A DNA stretch of 64,000 nt from Pantoea trifolii (GTDB lineage: Bacteria; Pseudomonadota; Gammaproteobacteria; Enterobacterales; Enterobacteriaceae). Numbering within the stretch: position 1 is the stretch's first letter; every line of letters starts with the position of its first letter. The notes below the pieces were generated by a model, which was given only the letters and a program-made list of their open reading frames with translations, made no database searches and was not told where the DNA came from. The stretch is from positions 3,658,001-3,722,000 of the forward strand of contig NZ_JANIET010000001.1 in the NCBI RefSeq assembly GCF_024506435.1, read 5' to 3'. A program made the position numbers and the translations under genes. This document shows, piece after piece, positions 47,923 to 60,274 of this stretch.

Positions 47923-50900
47923 CTAAAACTCAAACTGATAGAGCAGATCCAGTGCCTGATCGAGACCCGACACGGCTTCTAAATAGAGTTTGGGCATCAG
48001 GCGATAACGCAAGGTTAAGGTCGCCAGTGAATCAAATATGCCAACACCGTATTTTACTTGTAGACCCGGCAACACGTAACCACTCACCTGCACCTGCTGG
48101 CTATCGCCTACGCCAGCGGTATCAACCGCGAGATTACTGACACCGAAGGTCTCGCCGATTTTACCCACAACCTGACCACTTTGCGCAACCCCCAATCCAA
48201 CAAGCGCGGAAGTTAATGCGTTGCTGTCGCCATCGCTGTTGAGTCCCTGGCCGCGTAACAGGTAAGAAAGCGCTTCCTGCTGCGACATCGCCGGATCGGA
48301 GAACACTTCCACTTTCGGCTCATCCGCCAGCCCGGTTACCCGTAATCCGGCGGTGACATCGTCTTCGGTGGCCTCTGGATTACGGATCGCCTCGAGATTG
48401 ACGTAAGGCTGATCTGGCGGCCCAGCGAACTGCAGCTCACCTTTACGTACCACCAAATCCTGACCATACGCATGGAAGCGGCCGGATGGGATATTGATCT
48501 GGCCGTTTAAGCCCAAGCCATTTTTATCCTGCACCAGTTTGAGATCGCCATTCAGCTTGGCTTTCAGGCCAAACGCCGAGAGCCGTACATCATTGCCGAC
48601 GTGGATCACCAGATTGCTGTTGATCGGAATCGCGGCGGTTTTCGGCTTAATCGGTTTGAGATTTTGATCCAGCATCACCTCATCAGAAGAGACGCCGGTG
48701 GCGCTTTCCGGCACTTCCTGCACGGTAATGCGTGCCCACGGAATATCCACTCTGCCGTCGAGGCTGAATGCGGCTGGCGTGGCCTCAAACACCAGATCCG
48801 GCGAGACATCCATGCGCACCATCGGCGGCACGGTGACGCGGATGCGGCTGCCTTGCGCCGCCACGCGCGCGCGCCAGTTATCCAGCTGGCTCCAGTCGGC
48901 GTTACCGCTCAGGTTAAGATTGCCCTGCGCCGTCTGAATCATGCCGTTGAGCGTTGAACTCATGCCGTTGAACACCATGTTGAGATTGGCGGCGGTGAGA
49001 TCGACCGGCATAAAGCTGCCATCGACATCCACATCGCTCAGCCCCAACTGACCAAACACCTGCGGCTGCTGCAGCGTGCCGCCAAGGCGCAGATTACTGT
49101 TCAGATTGCCTTTGATTTTCTCGCCCTGCATCAGCGCCGGATTCAGCATCGCCAGCGAAATATTGCTGATGCCGATGTTGCCCGACAGCTGACGACGGTT
49201 CTCCGGATCGGCGATCTGCACATTGCCGCTCAGCTGGCCGTTGTTGACGATATGGATCAGCCAATCAAGCTGGGCGCGACCGTTACGCAGCGCGGCATTC
49301 AGGTTCAGCGTATCGAAGGCGATCGGCAAGGTGTTGCCCTGCACGTCCTGCTCAACTTTCACGCCGCTGCCTTTCAGCGCGACGGTGCCGGTTGGCAGCG
49401 CGCCGTCGGCGGTCCAGTTGACGCGCGCATCACCGCTGAATACGCCGTTGAGTTTGGTGGCATCGGTGAGGAACGGTTTGATCATCGCCAGATCGAAGCG
49501 ATTGAGCACCACATGCGCATGTCCGCTGGCACCGGCTTCAATCGGTTCCGGTACGCACAGCTGCGCGTTCGGGTTCTGCCAGCAGTGCGGCCCAATGGTG
49601 GCGCTTTGCTTGCTGTTGAGGTAATCAATCGCCATCGCGCGCGTCAGGCGCCATTCGCCCACTGGCGTGTCGAAACGCGTGTTGTTGAGGTTGCCTTGCC
49701 AGCGCTCCGTTTTGCGATCAAAGCTGCCGTTCAGCGCCAATTGACCGGAAACCGGTTCGCCCTGCACGTCGAGCTTCAGTTGATGCTGCTTTTCGTTGCC
49801 GTCGGCGTTCAGCGTCAGCAGATTCACTTTCAGCGCGTCCTGCTGCAATTGTTCCACACGCAGTTGCAGCTTACCGGCGATCTGATCGCTGGATTTCACA
49901 TCGCCCTGTAACGCCACGCGACGGATTTGCAGCTGCTGCCAGCGCAAACCGGTAGCGGTGAGATCGGCCAGCAACTGCGGCGCCTGTAAAGTACCGCGCG
50001 CTTTGATGGTGCCTTTGGCGACGCCGCCCAGACCCGGCAGCGCGTTATCCAGATTTGGCGCATCAATGTTGGCATCGAGGTTAAGCGTGTCGCCCAACTC
50101 GCCTTTCACATCCAGATGGTTGCGGCCCAGCGCAATGTTCAGGCCGGGCACTTTCCACTGGTTGTAGCTGTTGCCACTCAAGGTACCTTTGGCGCTCACC
50201 GCGTTCTGTTTGACGTTCCCTTTCAGCTCCAGCTGTGGCACGCTGAGCTGCCATGTTCCGCCGTACAGGCTGCCGCGCGTGGCAATTTTGCCATCCAGCT
50301 TCGCTGGCCAATCCGGGTACTGTTTGGCGGTGTTGATGCCGGACAGCGTCAATTCGCTGCGCCAGCTGATGGCTTTGCTCCAGTCCACCAGCGCCGTCAG
50401 ATCGATATTGCCCTGCAGCGCCGCCACGCGCAGCTTATCGAGCTTGAACTGCTGCTCGTTGCCTTTGCCGTCCAGCGCAATGGTCGCGGGCGGCACGCCT
50501 TCGCCTTTCACTGCGGTGCGCAGCGACATCACGTAATCGGTGGCTTTGCCTTTGAACTGATAATCGAGATTATCCGCCTGATACTGCACCGCGCCGGTGA
50601 GCGGCCAGCGCAGCTGCGGGCTGGTGAGTTTCAGCGCCAGCGGCAAACCGGCGACCGCAAGTTGCGTGGTCGCATCCAGCTGCGCACGCACCGGACCGGA
50701 AAGATTCAGCCCGAGCTTCAACTCGTCACGCATCGCGCCCGCAAGGTTCATTTTGATCGTCTCGCCCTTGATCGGGTCGAGATTGAGCGTGCCGTTCAGC
50801 GCGAAATTCACCGGCCAGTTATCGGCCAACGTCGCTTCACCGCTGGCGTTCACCTGGCCTTGCGGCGAATCGACATCGAAGGTTTCCAGCTGCAGATGAC

Positions 50901-51693
50901 GATCGGCGGTTTTGGCTTTTAACAACAGACGCGTAATCGATACGTCGGTATCGCCGGTAATACGCAGCTGTTCACCCAGCAGTTCCTGCACGGTGATATC
51001 CAGCGGCAGCTGGAAGTCTGGCATGTCTGGTAACAGCGGCTTGGCGAACATCGCTTGCAGCGTTTCGCCCAGCGGCTTTTCATCCGGCTGCGGCTGCTGC
51101 ACTTTTGGCTGCACCACTTGCTCATCAACCACTTTGGCCGCTTTTGGCAGCGCAATCAGCAGGCTTTGGATATGGGTTGGCGTCAGCGTCAGCGCGCGAT
51201 CCTGCCACTGCAGGCCAGTAGTGAAATCGAGCAGGGAAATCGCCGTGTCATCAACTTTAACGTTGATGTTATGCAGGCCGACTTTGCTCAGCGTAATCGG
51301 ATACGGCGTGCTGAGATTGGTGCTGCCGCTCTGCTCTTCCGGCGGCGGTGCGCTGGCCGGCGCCATTTTTTTGCTATCCACCACCACGCTGACATCCTGC
51401 AGCGCGATGTCATTCACACACACCGACGAATGCAGCAGGCAGTTGAGATTCAGCGCCAGATGGAAACGTCCGGTATCCACGCTGACGCCCGGCATTTCAT
51501 ACTTCACGCCGCTGAGCGTCAGGTCGCGCCAGCCACCTTCAACCTGTTTGATCGACAAACCTGGCACCCAACGATCGGCACCTTTCAGCAGCAGATGCAA
51601 ACCCGGCGTGGTGCCCACCAGAAACGCGATGCTGCCAAACAGCAGCACCAGAAAAATACCGATGCCAATCAGGACCTTTTTCCACAGCTTCAT
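47923..51693 (-). CDS. tamB: Translocation and assembly module subunit TamB
   Basis: TamB is an inner-membrane-anchored periplasm-spanning protein of the AsmA/VPS13 type. It works with TamA and, with YhdP and YdbH, moves phospholipids to the outer membrane. The 1256-residue product has an N-terminal signal anchor (about 7-30), a long beta-rich groove and a C-terminal DUF490 domain (about 900-1256, ending [13 protein letters not shown]). It starts inside the tamA stop (4-bp overlap). Confidence 0.96.
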   Translation of the reverse strand: MKLWKKVLIGIGIFLVLLFGSIAFLVGTTPGLHLLLKGADRWVPGLSIKQVEGGWRDLTLSGVKYEMPGVSVDTGRFHLALNLNCLLHSSVCVNDIALQDVSVVVDSKKMAPASAPPPEEQSGSTNLSTPYPITLSKVGLHNINVKVDDTAISLLDFTTGLQWQDRALTLTPTHIQSLLIALPKAAKVVDEQVVQPKVQQPQPDEKPLGETLQAMFAKPLLPDMPDFQLPLDITVQELLGEQLRITGDTDVSITRLLLKAKTADRHLQLETFDVDSPQGQVNASGEATLADNWPVNFALNGTLNLDPIKGETIKMNLAGAMRDELKLGLNLSGPVRAQLDATTQLAVAGLPLALKLTSPQLRWPLTGAVQYQADNLDYQFKGKATDYVMSLRTAVKGEGVPPATIALDGKGNEQQFKLDKLRVAALQGNIDLTALVDWSKAISWRSELTLSGINTAKQYPDWPAKLDGKIATRGSLYGGTWQLSVPQLELKGNVKQNAVSAKGTLSGNSYNQWKVPGLNIALGRNHLDVKGELGDTLNLDANIDAPNLDNALPGLGGVAKGTIKARGTLQAPQLLADLTATGLRWQQLQIRRVALQGDVKSSDQIAGKLQLRVEQLQQDALKVNLLTLNADGNEKQHQLKLDVQGEPVSGQLALNGSFDRKTERWQGNLNNTRFDTPVGEWRLTRAMAIDYLNSKQSATIGPHCWQNPNAQLCVPEPIEAGASGHAHVVLNRFDLAMIKPFLTDATKLNGVFSGDARVNWTADGALPTGTVALKGSGVKVEQDVQGNTLPIAFDTLNLNAALRNGRAQLDWLIHIVNNGQLSGNVQIADPENRRQLSGNIGISNISLAMLNPALMQGEKIKGNLNSNLRLGGTLQQPQVFGQLGLSDVDVDGSFMPVDLTAANLNMVFNGMSSTLNGMIQTAQGNLNLSGNADWSQLDNWRARVAAQGSRIRVTVPPMVRMDVSPDLVFEATPAAFSLDGRVDIPWARITVQEVPESATGVSSDEVMLDQNLKPIKPKTAAIPINSNLVIHVGNDVRLSAFGLKAKLNGDLKLVQDKNGLGLNGQINIPSGRFHAYGQDLVVRKGELQFAGPPDQPYVNLEAIRNPEATEDDVTAGLRVTGLADEPKVEVFSDPAMSQQEALSYLLRGQGLNSDGDSNALTSALVGLGVAQSGQVVGKIGETFGVSNLAVDTAGVGDSQQVQVSGYVLPGLQVKYGVGIFDSLATLTLRYRLMPKLYLEAVSGLDQALDLLYQFEF

Positions 51694-53429
51694 AGTTCAG
51701 GCCCCAATCCTACATAAAATTGCAATCCATGCTCCTTGTCGTCACCAATTGGCCGCGCGATATCAAACTTGATCGGCCCTACCGGAGATGACCAGCGCAC
51801 GCCGAAGCCGGCGCCGGTTTTCAGGTTACTCTGCTTGATGTCGTTGACCGCTTCACCGGAATCGACGAACACCGCGCCCCACCATTTGCCGGTCACGCTG
51901 TATTGATATTCAAGTGAGCCGGTGGCCATTTTTGAGGCGCCGGTCAGCTTGCCGTTGTCATCACGTGGCGATACGTCTTTGTATTTGTAACCGCGAATAC
52001 TGCGGTCGCCACCGGCGAAGAAGCGCAGATCCGGCGGCACTTTGTCGAAGTCGTTGGTTTCGATCCAGCCAACATTGCCGCGCGCCACAAAGCGATGCTT
52101 ATCGGCGAGCGTGCGAATCCAGACGTTTTGCGCCTGCAGGATGACGAAATCAACGTCCGAACCCCATGTGGTATCCGACACGTCGACCGAGTAACGCTGC
52201 GAATCGCCCCACGTCGGCATCAAACCGCCGCGCGAACGGGTGCGGTTGAGGCTGACGCCCGGATAAAGCAGCATGGTGGTGTTGGTGACGCTGGCCTGGG
52301 TAAAGTGATCGAGGCTCCAGCGCAGGTTAATTGCTTTCTGCCAGCCGCTGCTGCTGTCCCAGTTACGCGACATCGCCAGCGTGGTGGTATCGGCTTTGGT
52401 GTCGTTGAGATCGGTGCGCTTCACGCCGCCAGAGAAGGTGTAATACTGCTCGAGCGGACTTTTCAGCAGCGGAACTTTGTAGCTGAGATCGAGCTGCTGC
52501 TCCGGCGCAGAGACGTAGGCGCTGGCGGCCAGGCTGTGGCCGCTGCTGTTGATCCACGGTTTTTTCCACGTGCCTTTAATGCGCGGCCCGACATCGGTGG
52601 AGTAACCGACGCCGGTTTCAATGGTGTTTTCCACGCGTGGCGATACCACCGCATTTAGCGGTAGCACTTTGGTTTGACGGCCTTTATCAAATTCAGGCGC
52701 AACCACCACCGAGTTGAACCAGCCGGTGGCCGATAAACGGCGGTTGAGTTCCGCCAGATCGCGCGAGCTGTAGTGATCGCCCTTTTTGAACGGCACCAGA
52801 TTATGCAGATAGGCTTCGTCAATTTGCGAACCCTGGAAACTCACATCGCCAAAACGGTAGCGCGGGCCGCTGTCGTAATTGATGTCCCAGAAGGCTTCGC
52901 GCCGTTCGACTGATACGCCAAGCTGGCTTTGCTTAAAGTCACCGTCGAAGTAACCATTACGCAATGCCAGGCTGGAGAAGCCATTCTTAAATTTGTCGTA
53001 GTCGCCGTGATTGAGCTGCGTACCGACTTTCGGCGTGCCCTGTTTGACCCAGGCTTGATAATCCTTGTCGGTGCGGGCTTCACCTTCAATCACAATGGTG
53101 CTGCCGCCGATCTTGACCGGTTCGCCAGGCTTAACGTGCGCGATCAATACCGGACGGCCACCTTGTGGCGGTGCCGGGCGCGATTCGAAATCGATCTCAG
53201 GTTCGTAATAACCGAGCGCACGCAGGCCTTCTTTGATCGCCTCTGCAACACGCGCGCGGAAGCGGCCGTCGTTCGACACTTCGTCACTGCCGATAGTGGA
53301 CAAGCGTGCCCTGACGTTCTTCTGTAAATCCCCGCTAAGACCGTCCAGTTGCAAGCGCACTTTGGCTGCCTCAACGGCAGGTGCAGCAAGCAACAGGCTG
53401 GCCAAACAATAAATATGAAATCGTGGCAC
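51690..53429 (-). CDS. tamA: Outer-membrane assembly factor TamA
   Basis: TamA is an Omp85-family protein: signal peptide (to about residue 21), three POTRA domains (about 22-265) and a C-terminal 16-strand barrel with the Omp85 motif [16 protein letters not shown]. It partners TamB. The 579 residues match E. coli in order and length. Translation starts at GTG 53429 after AGGAG. The region upstream lacks the msrA gene that is divergent from tamA in E. coli. Confidence 0.96.
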   Translation of the reverse strand: MPRFHIYCLASLLLAAPAVEAAKVRLQLDGLSGDLQKNVRARLSTIGSDEVSNDGRFRARVAEAIKEGLRALGYYEPEIDFESRPAPPQGGRPVLIAHVKPGEPVKIGGSTIVIEGEARTDKDYQAWVKQGTPKVGTQLNHGDYDKFKNGFSSLALRNGYFDGDFKQSQLGVSVERREAFWDINYDSGPRYRFGDVSFQGSQIDEAYLHNLVPFKKGDHYSSRDLAELNRRLSATGWFNSVVVAPEFDKGRQTKVLPLNAVVSPRVENTIETGVGYSTDVGPRIKGTWKKPWINSSGHSLAASAYVSAPEQQLDLSYKVPLLKSPLEQYYTFSGGVKRTDLNDTKADTTTLAMSRNWDSSSGWQKAINLRWSLDHFTQASVTNTTMLLYPGVSLNRTRSRGGLMPTWGDSQRYSVDVSDTTWGSDVDFVILQAQNVWIRTLADKHRFVARGNVGWIETNDFDKVPPDLRFFAGGDRSIRGYKYKDVSPRDDNGKLTGASKMATGSLEYQYSVTGKWWGAVFVDSGEAVNDIKQSNLKTGAGFGVRWSSPVGPIKFDIARPIGDDKEHGLQFYVGLGPEL

Positions 53430-53881
53430 ACGTACTCCTGTTAATAATGCCGGCCCCTATTCCGCAGGGGCGTTTATTCTCTGGAAGGGTATCACCACCG
53501 CGCGTGTACCCATCAGCATAGCCGCCTTTTTTCTGCCCATCGTCGTAAACCCGGCGACTAAGCCAAATTGTGACCTATTGTCGGTAAATGGCATAAACGA
53601 TACAACAACCAAGCGGCGCTTCTGCTAATTAGAGCTGTTCACTCGGATTAATCCGAGCGCTTATCATGCCCCTATAGCGGCATGATAAGCGCTGCTGCTA
53701 TAATCAGCGACCAGCAGGCCTCGCCTGCATCTTTTTCTGCCCCGACGTTAACCTTATCTTGTCGATATGGCGCAGACATTTTTGGCACGGATAGCCTGTT
53801 TGACTGGCAAGTACCGGATGTACGCCCACTCCCGCGCTGCCCAGGCCAAAAATGACAAGTGATTAACCCAACGGATCTTTT
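53430..53881. other. 452-bp tamA-ytfL divergent region without msrA
   Basis: E. coli carries msrA here. No reading frame of that length or motif (GCFWG) is present. The region has two dyads: CTCGGATTAATCCGAG (53642-53657), a perfect 16-bp palindrome, and AGCGCTTATCATGCC ... GGCATGATAAGCGCT (53656-53693), a perfect 15-bp inverted repeat around 8 bases. A TATAAT box lies at 53699-53704, reading toward ytfL. Confidence 0.7.
53642..53693. repeat. Paired perfect dyads in the tamA-ytfL gap
   Basis: A 16-bp palindrome, CTCGGATTAATCCGAG, abuts a 15-bp inverted repeat with loop CCTATAGC. They could be operators, a transcript hairpin, or the remnant of a deleted gene's end. Confidence 0.7.
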
Positions 53882-55219
53882 ATGCTCGATAGCTTGCTTG
53901 TCATTCTTTTACTGATAGTAATCAGTTCATTTTTTTCCCTTTCGGAGATCTCGCTGGCAGCCGCCCGTAAGATCAAGCTGAAGCTGCTGGCTGACGAAGG
54001 CAACATCAATGCCCAGCGCGTGCTGAAGATGCAGGAACAACCTGGCATGTTCTTTACCGTGGTGCAGATTGGCCTGAATGCCGTGGCAATCCTCGGCGGT
54101 ATCGTCGGCGATGCCGCCTTCTCGCCCGCCTTTAATAGCCTATTCAGCCGCTTCATGGCACCCGAATTGGCTGAACAGCTCAGCTTTATCTGCTCCTTCA
54201 CCATCGTAACCAGCCTGTTCATTTTGTTTGCTGACCTGACACCAAAGCGCGTAGGCATGATTGCACCGGAAGCGGTGGCGCTGCGCATCATCAACCCGAT
54301 GCGCTTCTGCTTAGTGGTGCTGCGTCCGCTGGTGTGGCTGTTCAACGGCCTGGCGAACGTCTTCTTCCGCCTGTTCAAACTGCCGATGGTGCGGAAAGAC
54401 GACATCACCTCCGACGATATTTATGCGGTGGTAGAAGCCGGTGCGCTGGCGGGTGTGCTGCGTAAGCAGGAACATGAGCTGATTGAGAACGTGTTTGAGC
54501 TGGAATCGCGTACCGTGCCGTCATCGATGACCTCGCGCGAGAACGTGGTGTGGTTCGATTTACACGAAGATGAAACCACGCTGAAAACCAAAATCGCTCA
54601 GCATCCGCACTCCAAATTCATTGTCTGCGATGGCGATATCGACCACATCGTGGGCTATGTCGATTCCAAAGAGCTGCTGCTGCGCGTACTCGGCAACCAA
54701 AGCCTGACGCTGAACAGCGGTGTGAATATTCGTTCTGCGCTGATCGTGCCGGATACGCTGACGCTCTCTGAAGCGCTGGAAAGCTTCAAAACCGCCGGTG
54801 AAGACTTCGCGGTGATCATGAATGAATACGCGTTGGTGGTCGGCATCATTACCCTAAATGACGTGATGACCACGCTGATGGGCGATTTGGTGGGCCAGGG
54901 TCAGGAAGAGCAGATTGTCGCGCGTGATGAGAACTCATGGTTGGTAGAGGGCGGCACGCCAATTGATGACGTGATGCGCGTGCTGGATATCGATGATTTC
55001 CCGCAGTCTGGCAATTACGAAACCATCGGCGGCTTCATGATGTATATGCTGCGCAAGATTCCGAAGCGTACCGACTTTGTGAAGTTTTCCGGCTACAAGT
55101 TTGAAGTGGTGGATATTGATAGCTACCGCATCGACCAGTTGCTGGTTACGCGTATTGATGAGCGTCCGCCGATGCTGAATGTGACCAAGAATGCGCTGGA
55201 TGAAGCAGAGTCATCGTAG
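53882..55219 (+). CDS. ytfL: CorC/HlyC-family membrane protein YtfL (PaeA, polyamine exporter)
   Basis: The 445-residue protein has an N-terminal CNNM/DUF21 membrane domain (about 1-190), a CBS pair (about 210-335) and a C-terminal CorC-HlyC transporter-associated domain (about 350-435). Recent work on Salmonella and E. coli YtfL (renamed PaeA) links it to cadaverine and putrescine export in stationary phase. ATG 53882 has a weak GGA ribosome site. Confidence 0.94.
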   Translation: MLDSLLVILLLIVISSFFSLSEISLAAARKIKLKLLADEGNINAQRVLKMQEQPGMFFTVVQIGLNAVAILGGIVGDAAFSPAFNSLFSRFMAPELAEQLSFICSFTIVTSLFILFADLTPKRVGMIAPEAVALRIINPMRFCLVVLRPLVWLFNGLANVFFRLFKLPMVRKDDITSDDIYAVVEAGALAGVLRKQEHELIENVFELESRTVPSSMTSRENVVWFDLHEDETTLKTKIAQHPHSKFIVCDGDIDHIVGYVDSKELLLRVLGNQSLTLNSGVNIRSALIVPDTLTLSEALESFKTAGEDFAVIMNEYALVVGIITLNDVMTTLMGDLVGQGQEEQIVARDENSWLVEGGTPIDDVMRVLDIDDFPQSGNYETIGGFMMYMLRKIPKRTDFVKFSGYKFEVVDIDSYRIDQLLVTRIDERPPMLNVTKNALDEAESS

Positions 55220-55239
55220 GGTCGCCATTCATGGCGATC
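55216..55239. repeat. GGTCGCCA/TGGCGA palindromic repeat, copy 3
   Basis: GTAGGGTCGCCATTCATGGCGATC follows the ytfL stop directly. The core GTAGGGTCGCCATTCATGGCGA is shared with the copy at 35568. Confidence 0.75.
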
Positions 55240-55264
55240 AAGCTAACAACCGCACAAAAAACTG

Positions 55265-55287
55265 AGGGCGCCATCGGCGCCCTTTCT
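55265..55287. terminator. Hairpin between ytfL and ytfK
   Basis: AGGGCGCC pairs with GGCGCCCT around ATC, followed by TTCTT. It separates the convergent ytfL and ytfK. Confidence 0.7.
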
Positions 55288-55296
55288 TATGCTTAC

Positions 55297-55503
55297 TTAG
55301 TTGTACTCGGCTTGCAGCCGCAACACCTGGCGATTGATTTCTGACATCACGCTAAGATGCTGTTTATCTTTGACACGCGGCAACATCACTTTGCCCTTAT
55401 CAAACTCGAACGCGCCCACATCCTTGATGTACAACCTTCCTCTAAATAGCGTTTTTACATATTTCGCAATTTGCAGCGGATTATAGCGCTGGAAGATCTT
55501 CAT
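55297..55503 (-). CDS. ytfK: Stringent-response modulator YtfK
   Basis: The 68-residue protein equals E. coli YtfK in length and shares [28 protein letters not shown] and [13 protein letters not shown]. coli YtfK binds SpoT and tilts it toward ppGpp synthesis under phosphate or fatty-acid limitation. ATG 55503 follows AGGAG; the frame is open to 55596 but the extra part is not conserved. Confidence 0.94.
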   Translation of the reverse strand: MKIFQRYNPLQIAKYVKTLFRGRLYIKDVGAFEFDKGKVMLPRVKDKQHLSVMSEINRQVLRLQAEYN

Positions 55504-55817
55504 GCTGTTTAACTCCTGAAAATGTTTAATACGCTCCGTCGTGACCAAATTTGGTACGAACCCATGAAGCGCAAATGAGGCATAACTATAGAGCATCCTT
55601 TCTTACCCATGTTCCGAAAAGGTGAATTATTTACTGAATTGACACATCATTACAGAATACTCTGTTATCAGCCTCACGAAACCCAGTATAAACCTTCACT
55701 CATTATGGAATTGTGGCATAGGTTGCAAACCTGTTAACTCATTGCGACAGACGCATCATCCATGCCTAATATTGCAGAAACATGAATAACTGGTCGGATC
55801 ACCAAGGAGTTTGATAA
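55504..55817. other. 314-bp divergent region between ytfK and ytfJ
   Basis: AT-rich region that must hold both promoters. A TTGACA box lies at about 55654-55659 on the plus strand, with no strong -10 at the right spacing. AAGGAG at 55803-55808 serves ytfJ. No gene is seen. Confidence 0.5.
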
Positions 55818-56381
55818 ATGCGTTTGAGACACACTGTGATAGCACTGGCGCTGCTGCTGCCTGGCCTGGCTTCGGCACATGCATTCAAACTGGGTGAACG
55901 CGTGCCCGCTGTTGGCGTTAACGACAAAGGAGAGCTGGTTTATCAACAAGATGAAGATAAGTTTAGCTACAAATCCTGGAATAGCGCGCAGCTGAGCGGA
56001 AAAGTTCGCGTCATCCTGCACATTGCCGGCCGCTCTTCGGCTAAAGAGCAGAACGCTGCGTTGATTGAAGCCATCAAAGCCGCGCATCTGCCGCACGATC
56101 GTTATCAAACCACCACTATCGTCAATACCGACGATGCGATTCCTGGTACCGGCATGTTTGTGCGCAGCAGCATTGAGAGCAATAAACAGCAGTATCCGTG
56201 GTCGCAGTTTATCGTCGATAGCAACGGCAGCGCGCGTCAGGCCTGGCAGCTGGAGAAAGGGGGATCGGCGATTGTGGTGCTGGATAACACCGCACATGTG
56301 CGTTACGTCAAAGATGGTCCGCTGACGCAGGATGAAGTGCAGCAGGCGATGAAGTTAATTCACGAGTTGTTGCAGAAGTGA
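55818..56381 (+). CDS. ytfJ: Periplasmic YtfJ-family protein
   Basis: The 187-residue precursor has a signal peptide (MRLRHTVIALALLLPGLASA). A thioredoxin-like YtfJ domain follows (GKVRVILHIAGRSSAKEQNA; TTTIVNTDDAIPGTGMFV). There is no CxxC motif, so it is unlikely to be a thiol oxidoreductase. Function is unknown. AAGGAG precedes ATG 55818. It is divergent from ytfK as in E. coli. Confidence 0.93.
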   Translation: MRLRHTVIALALLLPGLASAHAFKLGERVPAVGVNDKGELVYQQDEDKFSYKSWNSAQLSGKVRVILHIAGRSSAKEQNAALIEAIKAAHLPHDRYQTTTIVNTDDAIPGTGMFVRSSIESNKQQYPWSQFIVDSNGSARQAWQLEKGGSAIVVLDNTAHVRYVKDGPLTQDEVQQAMKLIHELLQK

Positions 56382-56386
56382 GTGGA

Positions 56387-56406
56387 GGTCGCCATAAATG
56401 GCGACC
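56387..56406. repeat. GGTCGCCA/TGGCGACC palindromic repeat, copy 4
   Basis: GGTCGCCA-TAAA-TGGCGACC lies between the convergent ytfJ and cysQ, followed by CTAC, the inverted form of the GTAG seen at copies 2 and 3. Confidence 0.8.
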
Positions 56407-56415
56407 CTACAGATC

Positions 56416-57162
<747 letters not shown>

Positions 57163-57455
57163 TCTTTACCTCTTTTCCGCTGATTCTGCCTGTCAGACAC
57201 CAACCGCCTATCTGCTGTTATTTTAGCAGTTGTCATTCAACAGCCTGCGACTGCGCTGTCTGCTGTGGCAATCTATATGAATATCAATACCATAGTTCAT
57301 CAGCGGCGGCTATGGCGGGATGCTGAATACGCTATCACGGCGGCGTGACGGCAGATATTGGATGAAAGTCCGAGCTCCATCACAAATTGAAATGATAATT
57401 CGTCATGGTTTTACATTATTTTGAGAGGCCCATTGGACCGAACAAGGAACAAGCG

Positions 57456-59402
57456 ATGTTCAAAGCGAGCATGTCGTTATTGGCACTCTGTATTACTGCC
57501 GCCACGGTACAGGCTGCTACGGTGGATCTGCGCATTCTGGAAACCACCGATCTGCACAGCAATATGATGGATTTCGATTATTACAAAGATACGCCGACGG
57601 AGAAGTTCGGCCTGGTGCGCACCGCCACCTTAATCCAGCAGGCTCGCGCCGAAACGAAGAACAGCGTGCTGGTCGATAACGGCGATATTATTCAGGGCAG
57701 TCCGCTGGGCGATTACATGGCGGCGAAAGGGCTGAAAACGGGCGAAGTACATCCGGTGTATAAAGCGATGAACACGCTGGATTACGCGGTCGGAAACCTC
57801 GGTAATCATGAATTCAACTACGGCTTACCTTATTTGCAAAAAGCGCTGGCCGGCGCGCGCTTTCCTTACGTCAATGCCAACATTATCGACGAGAAAAGTG
57901 GAAAACCGCTGTTTACGCCCTACTTAATCAAAGAAACCACGGTAACAGACCGTGACGGCAAGCCGCATACGCTGAAAATTGGTTACATCGGCTTCGTTCC
58001 GCCGCAGATTATGGTTTGGGATCGTAACAATCTGCAGGGAAAAGTACGGGTTGATGACATCACTGAAACAGCGAAGCGCTATGTGCCGGAAATGCACGCA
58101 AAAGGTGCTGAAATAATCATCGCTATTCCGCACTCCGGTTTGAGCAGTGAACCCTATCACGCCATGGCAGAAAATTCGGTTTACTACCTCAGCCAGGTTC
58201 CAGGCATCAACGCCATCATGTTCGGCCACGCTCACGCGGTGTTCCCGAGCAAAGAGTTTGCGGCAATTAAAGGCGCTGATATCGCCCAAGGCACGCTCAA
58301 CGGTGTTCCGTCGGTGATGCCCGGCATGTGGGGCGATCATCTTGGGGTGGTCGATCTGGTGCTGAATAACGAGGGGGATAAATGGCAAGTCACGCAGGGC
58401 AAAGCCGAAGCACGCCCAATTTATGACAGCGCGGCGAAAAAATCGCTGGCCGCTGAAGATGCCGATCTGGTGAAAGTGCTGGAGCAGGATCACCACGCCA
58501 CGCGCGGGTTTGTTGCCAAACCAATCGGTAAATCTGCCGACGTGATGTACAGCTACCTGTCGCTGGTGCAGGACGATCCCACGGTGCAAATCGTTAACAA
58601 CGCGCAGCGCGCTTACGTTGAGCATTTTATTCAGGGCGATCCTGATCTTGGTCGCTTGCCGGTACTTTCCGCCGCCGCGCCGTTTAAAGCCGGTGGCCGT
58701 AAAAACGATCCCGCCAGCTATGTCGAAGTGGAAAAAGGTAATCTCACCTTCCGTAACGCCGCCGATCTCTACCTCTACCCCAATACGCTGGTGGTGATGA
58801 AAGTCAGCGGTGCGCAGGTGAAAGAGTGGCTGGAGTGCTCAGCGGCGCAGTTTAATCAAATCGATCCGCACAGCAGCAAACCGCAATCGCTGATTAACTG
58901 GGATTTCCGCACCTATAACTTCGATGTGATCGATGGCGTGCAGTATCAAATCGATGTCACACAACCGGCGCGCTATGACGCGGAATGTACGCTGATCAAC
59001 AAAGGGGCTTCGCGCATTAAGGATCTCAGCTTGCAAGGCAAGCCTATCGATCCTGATGCCACTTTCCTGGTCGCCACCAATAACTATCGCGCTTACGGCG
59101 GCAAGTTTGCTGGCACCGGCGATAAGTATGTCGCCTTCGCGTCGCCGGATGAGAACCGATCGGTGGTAGCCGCCTATATCAGCAGCGAAACCAAAGCGCA
59201 TGGCGAAGTGAAACCGCAGGCCGATCACAACTGGCGTTTAGAACCGATTAATAGCACCACGCCGCTGGATATCCGTTTTGAAACCGCGCCTGGCGCGAAA
59301 GCGACGAAATTTATCGAGCAGCATGCCGATTACCCGATGAAAGCAGTGGGCAGCGATGAGATAGGTTTTGCGTTGTGGCAGGTGGATTTGCAGAAGAAAT
59401 GA
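57456..59402 (+). CDS. cpdB: Periplasmic 2',3'-cyclic-nucleotide 2'-phosphodiesterase/3'-nucleotidase
   Basis: CpdB degrades 2',3'-cyclic nucleotides and 3'-nucleotides in the periplasm to supply phosphate and nucleosides. The 648-residue precursor has a signal peptide ([20 protein letters not shown]). A calcineurin-like metallophosphatase domain follows ([49 protein letters not shown]). The C-terminal 5'-nucleotidase domain carries the substrate clamp. ATG 57456 gives the E. coli-type signal peptide and follows AAGGAA. The upstream extension to 57405 is not conserved. Confidence 0.96.
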   Translation: MFKASMSLLALCITAATVQAATVDLRILETTDLHSNMMDFDYYKDTPTEKFGLVRTATLIQQARAETKNSVLVDNGDIIQGSPLGDYMAAKGLKTGEVHPVYKAMNTLDYAVGNLGNHEFNYGLPYLQKALAGARFPYVNANIIDEKSGKPLFTPYLIKETTVTDRDGKPHTLKIGYIGFVPPQIMVWDRNNLQGKVRVDDITETAKRYVPEMHAKGAEIIIAIPHSGLSSEPYHAMAENSVYYLSQVPGINAIMFGHAHAVFPSKEFAAIKGADIAQGTLNGVPSVMPGMWGDHLGVVDLVLNNEGDKWQVTQGKAEARPIYDSAAKKSLAAEDADLVKVLEQDHHATRGFVAKPIGKSADVMYSYLSLVQDDPTVQIVNNAQRAYVEHFIQGDPDLGRLPVLSAAAPFKAGGRKNDPASYVEVEKGNLTFRNAADLYLYPNTLVVMKVSGAQVKEWLECSAAQFNQIDPHSSKPQSLINWDFRTYNFDVIDGVQYQIDVTQPARYDAECTLINKGASRIKDLSLQGKPIDPDATFLVATNNYRAYGGKFAGTGDKYVAFASPDENRSVVAAYISSETKAHGEVKPQADHNWRLEPINSTTPLDIRFETAPGAKATKFIEQHADYPMKAVGSDEIGFALWQVDLQKK

Positions 59403-59408
59403 CGAATA

Positions 59409-59427
59409 AGGGCGGCGATTGCCGCCC
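59409..59427. terminator. Hairpin between cpdB and fklB
   Basis: GGGCGGCG-ATT-GCCGCCC forms a strong stem between two convergent genes; CTCTTGCT follows. Confidence 0.7.
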
Positions 59428-59436
59428 TCTTGCTAC

Positions 59437-60057
59437 TTACAGAATTTCCAGCAGCTCAACTTCGAAGATCAGGGTGCTGAATGGCGGTATAGAGGCGCCT
59501 GCACCGCGCTCGCCGTAAGCGAGGTTGTGTGGAATCGCCAGTTCCCACTTGGAACCAACTGGCATCAGCGTCAGCGCTTCGATCCAACCCGCGATAACGC
59601 CACTAACCGGGAATTCTGCTGGCTCGCCACGCGCGACTGAGCTGTCGAATACGGTGCCATCGATCAGTTTGCCAGTGTAATGCACGCGCACACGATCCTG
59701 ACGTGAAGGGATTGGACCCTCGCCCTGGGTGATGACGCTGAACTGCAGACCGGTTTCGGTGCTGCTTACGCCTTCGCGCTGTGCGTTCTGCTCAAGGAAA
59801 GTCTGACCTTCTGCCGCCATCGCTTCTACACGCTCACGACGCACGCCTTCAGCGCGTTCGTGCACTTCACGCAGTGCGCGATGTACCACGTCAACCGGGA
59901 CGGCCGGTGAGTTCCCTTCCAGCGCGTCGCGCAGGCCGGCGAGCAGTGCTTCTGGCTGCAGACCCTGCAGTCCAGACTCTTGCAGCTGCTGGCCTACCTG
60001 TAAACCGATACCGTAACTTGCTTGTGATTCGACGCTGTCGAATGAAGGGGTCGTCAT
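59437..60057 (-). CDS. fklB: FKBP-type peptidyl-prolyl isomerase FklB (FKBP22)
   Basis: The 206-residue protein equals E. coli FklB in length: an N-terminal dimerisation domain (about 1-95) and a C-terminal FKBP domain (about 115-206; [19 protein letters not shown] and [14 protein letters not shown]). It has no signal peptide. It catalyses cis-trans isomerisation of proline bonds. It is divergent from ytfB. Confidence 0.96.
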   Translation of the reverse strand: MTTPSFDSVESQASYGIGLQVGQQLQESGLQGLQPEALLAGLRDALEGNSPAVPVDVVHRALREVHERAEGVRRERVEAMAAEGQTFLEQNAQREGVSSTETGLQFSVITQGEGPIPSRQDRVRVHYTGKLIDGTVFDSSVARGEPAEFPVSGVIAGWIEALTLMPVGSKWELAIPHNLAYGERGAGASIPPFSTLIFEVELLEIL

Positions 60058-60274
60058 CTTGATTCCTTAATCCCGGAGAAAAATAGAACCGGCAGCATAC
60101 CAGCGCGGGCGGCTGGCGTAAAATCTCACGCGCCGCAGATGACATTTCCCGGCGAAACGGAAACAATACAGCGGTCAAATTTTTCAATGCTGCCAGGCAC
60201 TTCCTGTCAGCATTGCTCATACTATAGCTGTGGCGAGGTTTTCACCTGCCACCGTCGGACACAAGAGAGAATAC

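Noticed and set aside
49252..49911. Long open frames antisense to tamB
   Set aside because: They are typical shadow frames of a GC-rich gene, with skewed composition, no ribosome sites and no family match.
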